DNA of 64,000 nucleotides. It comes from Auanema rhodensis. Its lineage: Eukaryota > Nematoda > Chromadorea > Rhabditida > Rhabditidae. The notes beneath the pieces are model-generated. The model saw only the letters and a list, made by a program, of their open reading frames with translations, was not told where the DNA came from and did not search any database. Numbering within the stretch: the stretch's first letter is position 1; each line of letters begins with the position of its first letter. Of the stretch, positions 1 to 12,978 are shown in pieces. The translations under genes were made by a program, and so were the position numbers. The stretch spans positions 20,656,688 through 20,720,687 of the forward strand of contig OZ059895.1 in the NCBI GenBank assembly GCA_964057225.1, in the 5' to 3' direction.

Positions 1-90
1 AGAATTAATTTTTTCGTTGAATAACATTGTCCATCGTCTTCGCCTTGAAAAAAGGAATCTAAAAACATCTACTTTTGCTAAATTATTTTG

Positions 91-109
91 AAATTTTTCG
101 AAAAAATTT
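91..109. other. AT-rich dyad in each S1 monomer (representative copy)
   Basis: AAATTTTT and AAAAATTT are 8-bp inverted arms around CGA, with a perfect TTTTTCGAAAAA core. It recurs at the same place in nearly every S1 monomer. Rare changes are TTTTCAAAT near 20786 and 30968. It sits in a run of A/T tracts that may curve the DNA, which is an inference. Confidence 0.7.
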
Positions 110-132
110 TTGTCAAAATGTTTTTGGAAGCA

Positions 133-160
133 ATGTTGAGTGTACATGGAAACTCAACAT
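133..160. other. Conserved 9-bp inverted repeat (hairpin) in each S1 monomer (representative copy)
   Basis: ATGTTGAGT (133-141) and ACTCAACAT (152-160) are perfect reverse complements around a 10-nt spacer. Nearly every S1 copy keeps both arms. Variants seen fall in or next to the loop: ATGGTAAC (for example near 31376), ATGAAAAC (near 28919, 30324, 35939), ACAAGG (near 20492). Only the 14181 and 15935 monomers break a stem, by ACTCCACAT, and those two are copies of one event. Confidence 0.7.
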
Positions 161-302
161 ACACTAATGCATCATTTTTCAAACGATCATAACTAATTTT
201 TGTATTGAGCGTTTCTCATTGTAGTATAGTGCATTCGATGCGGATTTTTGAGCTGCGTCGATCTGTGTTATCAGATTTGCGCTAGCTTAAAAATGCACCG
301 AG

Positions 303-316
303 ATATCAACTGATAT
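303..316. other. ATATCA-AC-TGATAT dyad in each S1 monomer (representative copy)
   Basis: Two 6-bp arms, ATATCA and TGATAT, flank a 2-bp centre. The spacing is too tight for a good hairpin but suits a dimeric protein site. The S1 array breaks at 61716 immediately before the GAGATATCA position of this dyad. The ATAACAACTG and ATCCACTG variants (13981, 15735, 34343) disrupt the left arm. Confidence 0.5.
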
Positions 317-3300
317 AAGTTCACACTTATATCCTCGATTTTCACCCTGAAGAATTAATTTTTTCGTTGAATAACAATGTCCATCGTCTTTGCCTTGAAA
401 GAAGGAATCTAAAAACATCTACTTTTTGCTAAATTATTTTGAAATTTTTCGAAAAAATTTTTGTCAAAATGTTTTTGGAAGCAATGTTGAGTGTACATGG
501 AAACTCAACATACACTAACGCATCATTTTTCAAACGATCATAACTAATTTTTGTATTAAGCGTTTCTCAATGTAGTACAGTGCATTCGATGCGGATTTTT
601 AAGCTGCGTCGATCTGTGTTATCAGATTTGCGCTAGCTTAAAAATGCACCGAGATATCAACTGATATAAGTTCACACTTACATCCTCGATTTTCACCCTG
701 AAGAATTAATTTTTTCGTTGAATAACATTGTCCATCGTCTTCGCCTTGAAAAAAGGAATCTAAAAACATCTACTTTTGCTAAATTATTTTGAAATTTTTC
801 GAAAAAATTTTTGTCAAAATGTTTTTGGAAGCAATGTTGAGTGTACATGGAAACTCAACATACACTAATGCATCATTTTTCAAACGATCATAACTAATTT
901 TTGTATTGAGCGTTTCTCATTGTAGTATAGTGCATTCGATGCGGATTTTTGAGCTGCGTCGATCTGTGTTATCAGATTTGCGCTAGCTTAAAAATGCACC
1001 GAGATATCAACTGATATAAGTTCACACTTATATCCTCGATTTTCACCCTGAAGAATTAATTTTTTCGTTGAATAACAATGTCCATCGTCTTTGCCTTGAA
1101 AAAAGGAATCTAAAAACATCTACTTTTTGCTAAATTATTTTGAAATTTTTCGAAAAAATTTTTGTCAAAATGTTTTTGGAAGCAATGTTGAGTGTACATG
1201 GAAACTCAACATACACTAACGCATCATTTTTCAAACGATCATAACTAATTTTTGTATTAAGCGTTTCTCAATGTAGTATAGTGCATTCGATGCGGATTTT
1301 TAAGCTGCGTCGATCTGTGTTATCAGATTTGCGCTAGCTTAAAAATGCACCGAGATATCAACTGATATAAGTTCACACTTATATCCTCGATTTTCACCCT
1401 GAAGAATTAATTTTTTCGTTGAATAACAATGTCCATCGTCTTTGCCTTGAAAAAAGGAATCTAAAAACATCTACTTTTTGCTAAATTATTCTGAAATTTT
1501 TCGAAAAAATTTTTGTCAAAATGTTTTTGGAAGCAATGTTGAGTGTACATGGAAACTCAACATACACTAACGCATCATTTTTCAAACGATCATAACTAAT
1601 TTTTGTATTAAGCGTTTCTCAATGTAGTATAGTGCATTCGATGCGGATTTTTAAGCTGCGTCGATCTGTGTTATCAGATTTGCGCTAGCTTAAAAATGCA
1701 CCGAGATATCAACTGATATAAGTTCACACTTATATCCTCGATTTTCACCCTGAAGAATTAATTTTTTCGTTGAATAACATTGTCCATCGTCTTTGCCTTA
1801 AAAAAAAAAATCTGAAAACATCTACTTTTTGCTAAATTATTTTGAAATTTTTCGAAAAAATTTTTGTCAAAATGTTTTTGGAAGCAATGTTGAGTGTACA
1901 TGGAAACTCAACATACACTAATGCATCATTTTTCAAACGATCATAACTAATTTTTGTATTAAGCGTTTCTCAATGTAGTATAGTGCATTCGATGCGGATT
2001 TTTAAGCTGCGTCGATCTGTGTTATCAGATTTGCGCTAGCTTAAAAATGCACCGAGATATCAACTGATATAAGTTCACACTTACATCCTCGATTTTCACC
2101 CTGAAGAATTAATTTTTTCGTTGAATAACATTGTCCATCGTCTTTGCCTTGAAAAAAGAAATCTAAAAACATCTACTTTTTGCTAAATTATTTTGAAATT
2201 TTTCGAAAAAATTTTTGTCAAAATGTTTTTGGAAGCAATGTTGAGTGTACATGGAAACTCAACATACACTAATGCATCATTTTTCAAACGATCATAACTA
2301 ATTTTTGTATTGAGCGTTTCTCATTGTAGTATAGTGCATTCGATGCGGATTTTTGAGCTGCGTCGATCTGTGTTATCAGATTTGCGCTAGCTTAAAAATG
2401 CACCGAGATATCAACTGATATAAGTTCACACTTATATCCTCGATTTTCACCCTGAAGAATTAATTTTTTCGTTGAATAACATTGTCCATCGTCTTTGCCT
2501 TGAAAAAAAAAATCTGAAAACATCTACTTTTTGCTAAATTATTTTGAAATTTTTCGAAAAAATTTTTGTCAAAATGTTTTTGGAAGCAATGTTGAGTGTA
2601 CATGGAAACTCAACATACACTAATTCATCATTTTTCAAACGATCATAACTAATTTTTGTATTAAGCGTTTCTCAATGTAGTATAGTGCATTCGATGCGGA
2701 TTTTTAAGCTGCGTCGATCTGTGTTATCAGATTTGCGCTAGCTTAAAAATGCACCGAGATATCAACTGATATAAGTTCACACTTATATCCTCGATTTTCA
2801 CCCTGAAGAATTAATTTTTTCGTTGAATAACATTGTCCATCGTCTTTGCCTTGAAAAAAGGAATCTAAAAACATCTACTTTTTGCTAAATTATTTTGAAA
2901 TTTTTCGAAAAAATTTTTGTCAAAATGTTTTTGGAAGCAATGTTGAGTGTACATGGAAACTCAACATACACTAATGCATCATTTTTCAAACGATCATAAC
3001 TAATTTTTGTATTGAGCGTTTCTCATTGTAGTATAGTGCATTCGATGCGGATTTTTGAGCTGCGTCGATCTGTGTTATCAGATTTGCGCTAGCTTAAAAA
3101 TGCACCGAGATATCAACTGATATAAGTTCACACTTATATCCTCGATTTTCACCCTGAAGAATTAATTTTTTCGTTGAATAACAATGTCCATCGTCTTTGC
3201 CTTGAAAAAAGGAATCTAAAAACATCTACTTTTTGCTAAATTATTTTGAAATTTTTCGAAAAAATTTTTGTCAAAATGTTTTTGGAAGCAATGTTGAGTG

Positions 3301-6300
3301 TACATGGAAACTCAACATACACTAACGCATCATTTTTCAAACGATCATAACTAATTTTTGTATTAAGCGTTTCTCAATGTAGTATAGTGCATTCGATGCG
3401 GATTTTTAAGCTGCGTCGATCTGTGTTATCAGATTTGCGCTAGCTTAAAAATGCACCGAGATATCAACTGATATAAGTTCACACTTACATCTTCGATTTT
3501 CACCCTGAAGAATTAATTTTTTCGTTGAATAACAATGTCCATCGTCTTTGCCTTGAAAAAAGGAATCTAAAAACATCTACTTTTTGCTAAATTATTTTGA
3601 AATTTTTCGAAAAAATTTTTGTCAAAATGTTTTTGGAAGCAATGTTGAGTGTACATGGAAACTCAACATACACTAACGCATCATTTTTCAAACGATCATA
3701 ACTAATTTTTGTATTAAGCGTTTCTCAATGTAGTATAGTGCATTCGATGCGGATTTTTAAGCTGCGTCGATCTGTGTTATCAGATTTGCGCTAGCTTAAA
3801 AATGCACCGAGATATCAACTGATATAAGTTCACACTTATATCCTCGATTTTCACCCTGAAGAATTAATTTTTTCGTTGAATAACATTGTCCATCGTCTTT
3901 GCCTTGAAAAAAGGAATCTAAAAACATCTACTTTTTGCTAAATTATTTTGAAATTTTTCGAAAAAATTTTTGTCAAAATGTTTTTGGAAGCAATGTTGAG
4001 TGTACATGGAAACTCAACATACACTAACGCATCATTTTTCAAACGATCATAACTAATTTTTGTATTAAGCGTTTCTCAATGAAGTATAGTGCATTCGATG
4101 CGGATTTTTAAGCTGCGTCGATCTGTGTTATCAGATTTGCGCTAGCTTAAAAATGCACCGAGATATCAACTGATATAAGTTCACACTTATATCCTCGATT
4201 TTCACCCTGAAGAATTAATTTTTTCGTTGAATAACATTGTCCATCGTCTTTGCCTTGAAAAAAGGAATCTAAAAACATCTACTTTTTGCTAAATTATTTT
4301 GAAATTTTTCGAAAAAATTTTTGTCAAAATGTTTTTGGAAGCAATGTTGAGTGTACATGGAAACTCAACATACACTAACGCATCATTTTTCAAACGATCA
4401 TAACTAATTTTTGTATTAAGCGTTTCTCAATGTAGTATAGTGCATTCGATGCGGATTTTTAAGCCGCGTCGATCTGTGTTATCAGATTTGCGCTAGCTTA
4501 AAAATGCACCGAGATATCAACTGATATAAGTTCACACTTACATCTTCGATTTTCACCCTGAAGAATTAATTTTTTCGTTGAATAACAATGTCCATCGTCT
4601 TTGCCTTGAAAAAAGGAATCTAAAAACATCTACTTTTTGCTAAATTATTTTGAAATTTTTCGAAAAAATTTTTGTCAAAATGTTTTTGGAAGCAATGTTG
4701 AGTGTACATGGAAACTCAACATACACTAACGCATCATTTTTCAAACGATCATAACTAATTTTTGTATTAAGCGTTTCTCAATGTAGTATAGTGCATTCGA
4801 TGCGGATTTTTAAGCTGCGTCGATCTGTGTTATCAGATTTGCGCTAGCTTAAAAATGCACCGAGATATCAACTGATATAAGTTCACACTTATATCCTCGA
4901 TTTTCACCCTGAAGAATTAATTTTTTCGTTGAATAACATTGTCCATCGTCTTTGCCTTAAAAAAAAAAATCTGAAAACATCTACTTTTTGCTAAATTATT
5001 TTGAAATTTTTCGAAAAAATTTTTGTCAAAATGTTTTTGGAAGCAATGTTGAGTGTACATGGAAACTCAACATACACTAATGCATCATTTTTCAAACGAT
5101 CATAACTAATTTTTGTATTAAGCGTTTCTCAATGTAGTATAGTGCATTCGATGCGGATTTTTAAGCTGCGTCGATCTGTGTTATCAGATTTGCGCTAGCT
5201 TAAAAATGCACCGAGATATCAACTGATATAAGTTCACACTTATATCCTCGATTTTCACCCTGAAGAATTAATTTTTTCGTTGAATAACAATGTCCATCGT
5301 CTTTGCCTTGAAAAAAGGAATCTAAAAACATCTACTTTTTGCTAAATTATTTTGAAATTTTTCGAAAAAATTTTTGTCAAAATGTTTTTGGAAGCAATGT
5401 TGAGTGTACATGGAAACTCAACATACACTAATGCATCATTTTTCAAACGATCATAACTAATTTTTGTATTAAGCGTTTCTCAATGTAGTATAGTGCATTC
5501 GATGCGGATTTTTAAGCTGCGTCGATCTGTGTTATCAGATTTGCGCTAGCTTAAAAATGCACCGAGATATCAACTGATATAAGTTCACACATATCCTCGA
5601 TTTTCACCCTGAAGAATTAATTTTTTCGTTGAATAACATTGTCCATCGTCTTTGCCTTGAAAAAAGGAATCTAAAAACATCTACTTTTTGCTAAATTATT
5701 TTGAAATTTTTCGAAAAAATTTTTGTCAAAATGTTTTTGGAAGCAATGTTGAGTGTACATGGAAACTCAACATACACTAATGCATCATTTTTCAAACGAT
5801 CATAACTAATTTTTGTATTGAGCGTTTCTCATTGAAGTATAGTGCATTCGATGCGGATTTTTAAGCTGCGTCGATCTGTGTTATCAGATTTGCGCTAGCT
5901 TAAAAATGCACCGAGATATCAACTGATATAAGTTCACACTTATATCCTCGATTTTCACCCTGAAGAATTAATTTTTTCGTTGAATAACATTGTCCATCGT
6001 CTTTGCCTTGAAAAAAGGAATCTAAAAACATCTACTTTTTGCTAAATTATTTTGAAATTTTTCGAAAAAATTTTTGTCAAAATGTTTTTGGAAGCAATGT
6101 TGAGTGTACATGGAAACTCAACATACACTAATGCATCATTTTTCAAACGATCATAACTAATTTTTGTATTGAGCGTTTCTCATTGTAGTATAGTGCATTC
6201 GATGCGGATTTTTGAGCTGCGTCGATCTGTGTTATCAGATTTGCGCTAGCTTAAAAATGCACCGAGATATCAACTGATATAAGTTCACACTTATATCCTC

Positions 6301-6314
6301 GATTTTCACCCTGA

Positions 6315-7560
6315 AGAATTAATTTTTTCGTTGAATAATATTGTCCATCGTCTTTGCCTTAAAAAAAAAATCTGAAAACATCTACTTTTTGCTAAATTAT
6401 TTTGAAATTTTTCGAAAAAATTTTTGTCAAAATGTTTTTGGAAGCAATGTTGAGTGTACATGGAAACTCAACATACACTAATGCATCATTTTTCAAACGA
6501 TCATAACTAATTTTTGTATTGAGCGTTTCTCATTGTAGTATAGTGCATTCGATGCGGATTTTTGAGCTGCGTCGATCTGTGTAATCAGATTTGCGCTAGC
6601 TTAAAAATGCACCGAGATATCAACTGATATAAGTTCACACTTATATCCTCGATTTTCACCCTGAAGAATTAATTTTTTCGTTGAATAACATTGTCCATCG
6701 TCTTTGCCTTAAAAAAAAAATCTGAAAACATCTACTTTTTGCTAAATTATTTTGAAATTTTTCGAAAAAATTTTTGTCAAAATGTTTTTGGAAGCAATGT
6801 TGAGTGTACATGGAAACTCAACATACACTAATGCATCATTTTTCAAACGATCATAACTAATTTTTGTATTGAGCGTTTCTCATTGTAGTATAGTGCATTC
6901 GATGCGGATTTTTGAGCTGCGTCGATCTGTGTTATCAGATTTGCGCTAGCTTAAAATGCACCGAGATATCAACTGATATAAGTTCACACTTATATCCTCG
7001 ATTTTCACCCTGAAGAATTAATTTTTTCGTTGAATAATATTGTCCATCGTCTTTGCCTTAAAAAAAAAATCTGAAAACATCTACTTTTTGCTAAATTATT
7101 TTGAAATTTTTCGAAAAAATTTTTGTCAAAATGTTTTTGGAAGCAATGTTGAGTGTACATGGAAACTCAACATACACTAATGCATCATTTTTCAAACGAT
7201 CATAACTAATTTTTGTATTGAGCGTTTCTCATTGTAGTATAGTGCATTCGATGCGGATTTTTGAGCTGCGTCGATCTGTGTAATCAGATTTGCGCTAGCT
7301 TAAAAATGCACCGAGATATCAACTGATATAAGTTCACACTTATATCCTCGATTTTCACCCTGAAGAATTAATTTTTTCGTTGAATAACATTGTCCATCGT
7401 CTTTGCCTTAAAAAAAAAATCTGAAAACATCTACTTTTTGCTAAATTATTTTGAAATTTTTCGAAAAAATTTTTGTCAAAATGTTTTTGGAAGCAATGTT
7501 GAGTGTACATGGAAACTCAACATACACTAATGCATCATTTTTCAAACGATCATAACTAAT
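6315..7560. repeat. S1 local dimer duplication, 699-bp spacing
   Basis: Two rare markers, TGAATAATATTG (6331 and 7030) and GTGTAATCAG (GTAATCAG at 6581 and 7280), recur 699 bp apart. The spacing falls short of 702 because of small deletions, such as a missing A in CTTAAAATGC near 6955 and shorter A-runs after GCCTT. The similarity ends partway through the second monomer of the second copy, where ATTAAGCG replaces ATTGAGCG. This looks like one recent unequal exchange. Exact endpoints are uncertain. Confidence 0.7.
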
Positions 7561-9739
7561 TTTTGTATTAAGCGTTTCTCAATGTAGTATAGTGCATTCG
7601 ATGCGGATTTTTAAGCTGCGTCGATCTGTGTTATCAGATTTGCGCTAGCTTAAAAATGCACCGAGATATCAACTGATATAAGTTCACACTTATATCCTCG
7701 ATTTTCACCCTGAAGAATTAATTTTTTCGTTGAATAACATTGTCCATCGTCTTTGCCTTGAAAAAAAAAATCTGAAAACATCTACTTTTTGCTAAATTAT
7801 TTTGAAATTTTTCGAAAAAATTTTTGTCAAAATGTTTTTGGAAGCAATGTTGAGTGTACATGGAAACTCAACATACACTAATGCATCATTTTTCAAACGA
7901 TCATAACTAATTTTTGTATTAAGCGTTTCTCAATGTAGTATAGTGCATTCGATGCGGATTTTTAAGCTGCGTCGATCTGTGTTATCAGATTTGCGCTAGC
8001 TTAAAAATGCACCGAGATATCAACTGATATAAGTTCACACTTATATCCTCGATTTTCACCCTGAAGAATTAATTTTTTCGTTGAATAACATTGTCCATCG
8101 TCTTTGCCTTGAAAAAAGGAATCTAAAAACATCTACTTTTTGCTAAATTATTTTGAAATTTTTCGAAAAAATTTTTGTCAAAATGTTTTTGGAAGCAATG
8201 TTGAGTGTACATGGAAACTCAACATACACTAATGCATCATTTTTCAAACGATCATAACTAATTTTTGTATTGAGCGTTTCTCATTGTAGTATAGTGCATT
8301 CGATGCGGATTTTTAAGCTGCGTCGATCTGTGTTATCAGATTTGCGCTAGCTTAAAAATGCACCGAGATATCAACTGATATAAGTTCACACTTATATCCT
8401 CGATTTTCACCCTGAAGAATTAATTTTTTCGTTGAATAACATTGTCCATCGTCTTTGCCTTGAAAAAAAAAATCTGAAAACATCTACTTTTTGCTAAATT
8501 ATTTTGAAATTTTTCGAAAAAATTTTTGTCAAAATGTTTTTGGAAGCAATGTTGAGTGTACATGGAAACTCAACATACACTAATGCATCATTTTTCAAAC
8601 GATCATAACTAATTTTTGTATTAAGCGTTTCTCAATGTAGTATAGTGCATTCGATGCGGATTTTTAAGCTGCGTCGATCTGTGTTATCAGATTTGCGCTA
8701 GCTTAAAAATGCACCGAGATATCAACTGATATAAGTTCACACTTATATCCTCGATTTTCACCCTGAAGAATTAATTTTTTCGTTGAATAACATTGTCCAT
8801 CGTCTTTGCCTTGAAAAAAAAAATCTGAAAACATCTACTTTTTGCTAAATTATTTTGAAATTTTTCGAAAAAATTTTTGTCAAAATGTTTTTGGAAGCAA
8901 TGTTGAGTGTACATGGAAACTCAACATACACTAATGCATCATTTTTCAAACGATCATAACTAATTTTTGTATTGAGCGTTTCTCATTGTAGTATAGTGCA
9001 TTCGATGCGGATTTTTGAGCTGCGTCGATCTGTGTTATCAGATTTGCGCTAGCTTAAAAATGCACCGAGATATCAACTGATATAAGTTCACACTTATATC
9101 CTCGATTTTCACCCTGAAGAATTAATTTTTTCGTTGAATAACAATGTCCATCGTCTTTGCCTTGAAAAAAGGAATCTAAAAACATCTACTTTTTGCTAAA
9201 TTATTTTGAAATTTTTCGAAAAAATTTTTGTCAAAATGTTTTTGGAAGCAATGTTGAGTGTACATGGAAACTCAACATACACTAATGCATCATTTTTCAA
9301 ACGATCATAACTAATTTTTGTATTGAGCGTTTCTCATTGTAGTATAGTGCATTCGATGCGGATTTTTGAGCTGCGTCGATCTGTGTTATCAGATTTGCGC
9401 TAGCTTAAAAATGCACCGAGATATCAACTGATATAAGTTCACACTTATATCCTCGATTTTCACCCTGAAGAATTAATTTTTTCGTTGAATAACAATGTCC
9501 ATCGTCTTTGCCTTGAAAAAAGGAATCTAAAAACATCTACTTTTTGCTAAATTATTTTGAAATTTTTCGAAAAAATTTTTGTCAAAATGTTTTTGGAAGC
9601 AATGTTGAGTGTACATGGAAACTCAACATACACTAACGCATCATTTTTCAAACGATCATAACTAATTTTTGTATTAAGCGTTTCTCAATGTAGTATAGTG
9701 CATTCGATGCGGATTTTTAAGCTGCGTCGATCTGTGTTA

Positions 9740-9967
9740 TCAGATTTGCGCTAGCTTAAAAATGCACCGAGATATCAACTGATATATGTTCACACTTATA
9801 TCCTCGATTTTCACCCTGAAGAAATTATTTTTTCGTTGAATAACATTGTCCATCGTCTTTGCCTTGAAAAAAAAAATCTGAAAACATCTACTTTTTGCTA
9901 AATTATTTTGAAATTTTTCGAAAAAATTTTTGTCAAAATGTTTTTGGAAGCAATGTTGAGTGTACAT
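9740..9967. repeat. S1 variant monomer segment shared with 14303-14530
   Basis: This stretch carries the linked variants ATATGTTCAC and GAAATTATT and is repeated identically, as judged by eye, at 14303-14530, which is 4563 bp or exactly 13 x 351 downstream. The flanking monomers on each side differ. The variants happen to remove stops on the minus strand and leave a 75-codon open stretch in both copies. With no independent start context and with the reading confined to repeat sequence, I treat it as non-coding. Confidence 0.7.
9823..9837. other. AATTA-T6-CGTT block in S1, shared with S2
   Basis: In this S1 variant the 15 bases AATTATTTTTTCGTT match S2 exactly (for example 61865-61879). Most S1 copies have one extra A (AATTAA-T6-CGTT). 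In both families CATTG follows, 6 bp after CGTT in S1 and 8 bp after in S2. The exact version also occurs near 14386, 16492, 17193, 19647, 20700 and 21402. Confidence 0.7.
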
Positions 9968-12900
9968 GGAAACTCAACATACACTAATGCATCATTTTTC
10001 AAACGATCATAACTAATTTTTGTATTGAGCGTTTCTCATTGTAGTATAGTGCATTCGATGCGGATTTTTGAGCTGCGTCGATCTGTGTTATCAGATTTGC
10101 GCTAGCTTAAAAATGCACCGAGATATCAACTGATATAAGTTCACACTTATATCCTCGATTTTCACCCTGAAGAATTAATTTTTTCGTTGAATAACATTGT
10201 CCATCGTCTTTGCCTTGAAAAAAAAAATCTGAAAACATCTACTTTTTGCTAAATTATTTTGAAATTTTTCGAAAAAATTTTTGTCAAAATGTTTTTGGAA
10301 GCAATGTTGAGTGTACATGGAAACTCAACATACACTAACGCATCATTTTTCAAACGATCATAACTAATTTTTGTATTAAGCGTTTCTCAATGTAGTATAG
10401 TGCATTCGATGCGGATTTTTAAGCTGCGTCGATCTGTGTTATCAGATTTGCGCTAGCTTAAAAATGCACCGAGATATCAACTGATATAAGTTCACACTTA
10501 TATCCTCGATTTTCACCCTGAAGAATTAATTTTTTCGTTGAATAACATTGTCCATCGTCTTTGCCTTGAAAAAAGGAATCTAAAAACATCTACTTTTTGC
10601 TAAATTATTTTGAAATTTTTCGAAAAAATTTTTGTCAAAATGTTTTTGGAAGCAATGTTGAGTGTACATGGAAACTCAACATACACTAATGCATCATTTT
10701 TCAAACGATCATAACTAATTTTTGTATTGAGCGTTTCTCATTGTAGTATAGTGCATTCGATGCGGATTTTTGAGCTGCGTCGATCTGTGTTATCAGATTT
10801 GCGCTAGCTTAAAAATGCACCGAGATATCAACTGATATAAGTTCACACTTATATCCTCGATTTTCACCCTGAAGAATTAATTTTTTCGTTGAATAACAAT
10901 GTCCATCGTCTTTGCCTTGAAAAAAGGAATCTAAAAACATCTACTTTTTGCTAAATTATTCTGAAATTTTTCGAAAAAATTTTTGTCAAAATGTTTTTGG
11001 AAGCAATGTTGAGTGTACATGGAAACTCAACATACACTAACGCATCATTTTTCAAACGATCATAACTAATTTTTGTATTAAGCGTTTCTCAATGTAGTAT
11101 AGTGCATTCGATGCGGATTTTTAAGCTGCGTCGATCTGTGTTATCAGATTTGCGCTAGCTTAAAAATGCACCGAGATATCAACTGATATAAGTTCACACT
11201 TACATCTTCGATTTTCACCCTGAAGAATTAATTTTTTCGTTGAATAACATTGTCCATCGTCTTTGCCTTGAAAAAAGGAATCTAAAAACATCTACTTTTT
11301 GCTAAATTATTTTGAAATTTTTCGAAAAAATTTTTGTCAAAATGTTTTTGGAAGCAATGTTGAGTGTACATGGAAACTCAACATACACTAATGCATCATT
11401 TTTCAAACGATCATAACTAATTTTTGTATTAAGCGTTTCTCAATGTAGTATAGTGCATTCGATGCGGATTTTTAAGCTGCGTCGATCTGTGTTATCAGAT
11501 TTGCGCTAGCTTAAAAATGCACCGAGATATCAACTGATATAAGTTCACACTTATATCCTCGATTTTCACCCTGAAGAATTAATTTTTTCGTTGAATAACA
11601 TTGTCCATCGTCTTTGCCTTGAAAAAAGGAATCTAAAAACATCTACTTTTTGCTAAATTATTTTGAAATTTTTCGAAAAAATTTTTGTCAAAATGTTTTT
11701 GGAAGCAATGTTGAGTGTACATGGAAACTCAACATACACTAATGCATCATTTTTCAAACGATCATAACTAATTTTTGTATTGAGCGTTTCTCATTGTAGT
11801 ATAGTGCATTCGATGCGGATTTTTGAGCTGCGTCGATCTGTGTTATCAGATTTGCGCTAGCTTAAAAATGCACCGAGATATCAACTGATATAAGTTCACA
11901 CTTATATCCTCGATTTTCACCCTGAAGAATTAATTTTTTCGTTGAATAACAATGTCCATCGTCTTTGCCTTGAAAAAAGGAATCTAAAAACATCTACTTT
12001 TTGCTAAATTATTTTGAAATTTTTCGAAAAAATTTTTGTCAAAATGTTTTTGGAAGCAATGTTGAGTGTACATGGAAACTCAACATACACTAACGCATCA
12101 TTTTTCAAACGATCATAACTAATTTTTGTATTAAGCGTTTCTCAATGTAGTATAGTGCATTCGATGCGGATTTTTAAGCTGCGTCGATCTGTGTTATCAG
12201 ATTTGCGCTAGCTTAAAAATGCACCGAGATATCAACTGATATAAGTTCACACTTACATCTTCGATTTTCACCCTGAAAAATTAATTTTTTCGTTGAATAA
12301 CATTGTCCATCGTCTTTGCCTTGAAAAAAGGAATCTAAAAACATCTACTTTTTGCTAAATTATTTTGAAATTTTTCGAAAAAATTTTTGTCAAAATGTTT
12401 TTGGAAGCAATGTTGAGTGTACATGGAAACTCAACATACACTAATGCATCATTTTTCAAACGATCATAACTAATTTTTGTATTAAGCGTTTCTCAATGTA
12501 GTATAGTGCATTCGATGCGGATTTTTAAGCTGCGTCGATCTGTGTTATCAGATTTGCGCTAGCTTAAAAATGCACCGAGATATCAACTGATATAAGTTCA
12601 CACTTATATCCTCGATTTTCACCCTGAAGAATTAATTTTTTCGTTGAATAACATTGTCCATCGTCTTTGCCTTGAAAAAAGGAATCTAAAAACATCTACT
12701 TTTTGCTAAATTATTTTGAAATTTTTCGAAAAAATTTTTGTCAAAATGTTTTTGGAAGCAATGTTGAGTGTACATGGAAACTCAACATACACTAATGCAT
12801 CATTTTTCAAACGATCATAACTAATTTTTGTATTGAGCGTTTCTCATTGTAGTATAGTGCATTCGATGCGGATTTTTGAGCTGCGTCGATCTGTGTTATC

Positions 12901-12978
12901 AGATTTGCGCTAGCTTAAAAATGCACCGAGATATCAACTGATATAAGTTCACACTTATATCCTCGATTTTCACCCTGA

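Larger units (their letters stand above)
1..1402. repeat. S1 dimer HOR, two copies of 701 bp
   Basis: Monomer type A (ACATTGTCC, ATTGAGCG, TCATTGTAG, TTGAGCTGCG) alternates with type B (ACAATGTCC, AACGCATC, ATTAAGCG, TCAATGTAG, TTAAGCTGCG). Bases 1-701 and 702-1402 match except for a few substitutions: GAAAGAAGG near 400, GTAGTACAG near 573 and ACTTACATCC near 675 in the first copy. A/B alternation recurs through the first 16 kb but is broken by extra B or A-rich C monomers, for example at 1403, so the dimer is a local rather than strict HOR. Confidence 0.8.

Noticed and set aside
10-30. Canonical CENP-B box in S1
   Set aside because: Only the TTCGTTG half is present. The essential CGGG half is absent, so the canonical call fails; kept only as a half-motif finding.
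1750-1830. Long A-runs after GCCTT as poly(A) tails of processed insertions
   Set aside because: They occur at the same place in many monomers (1798, 4958, 6360, 13726 and others), replacing GAAAAAAGG. They are monomer variants with slippage in length.
9740-9967. 75-codon minus-strand open frame, repeated at 14303-14530
   Set aside because: It lies entirely inside S1 monomers and stays open only because of the ATATGTTCAC and GAAATTATT variants. Lys/Phe/Asn-rich composition follows AT-rich repeat. No domain or start signal is seen.
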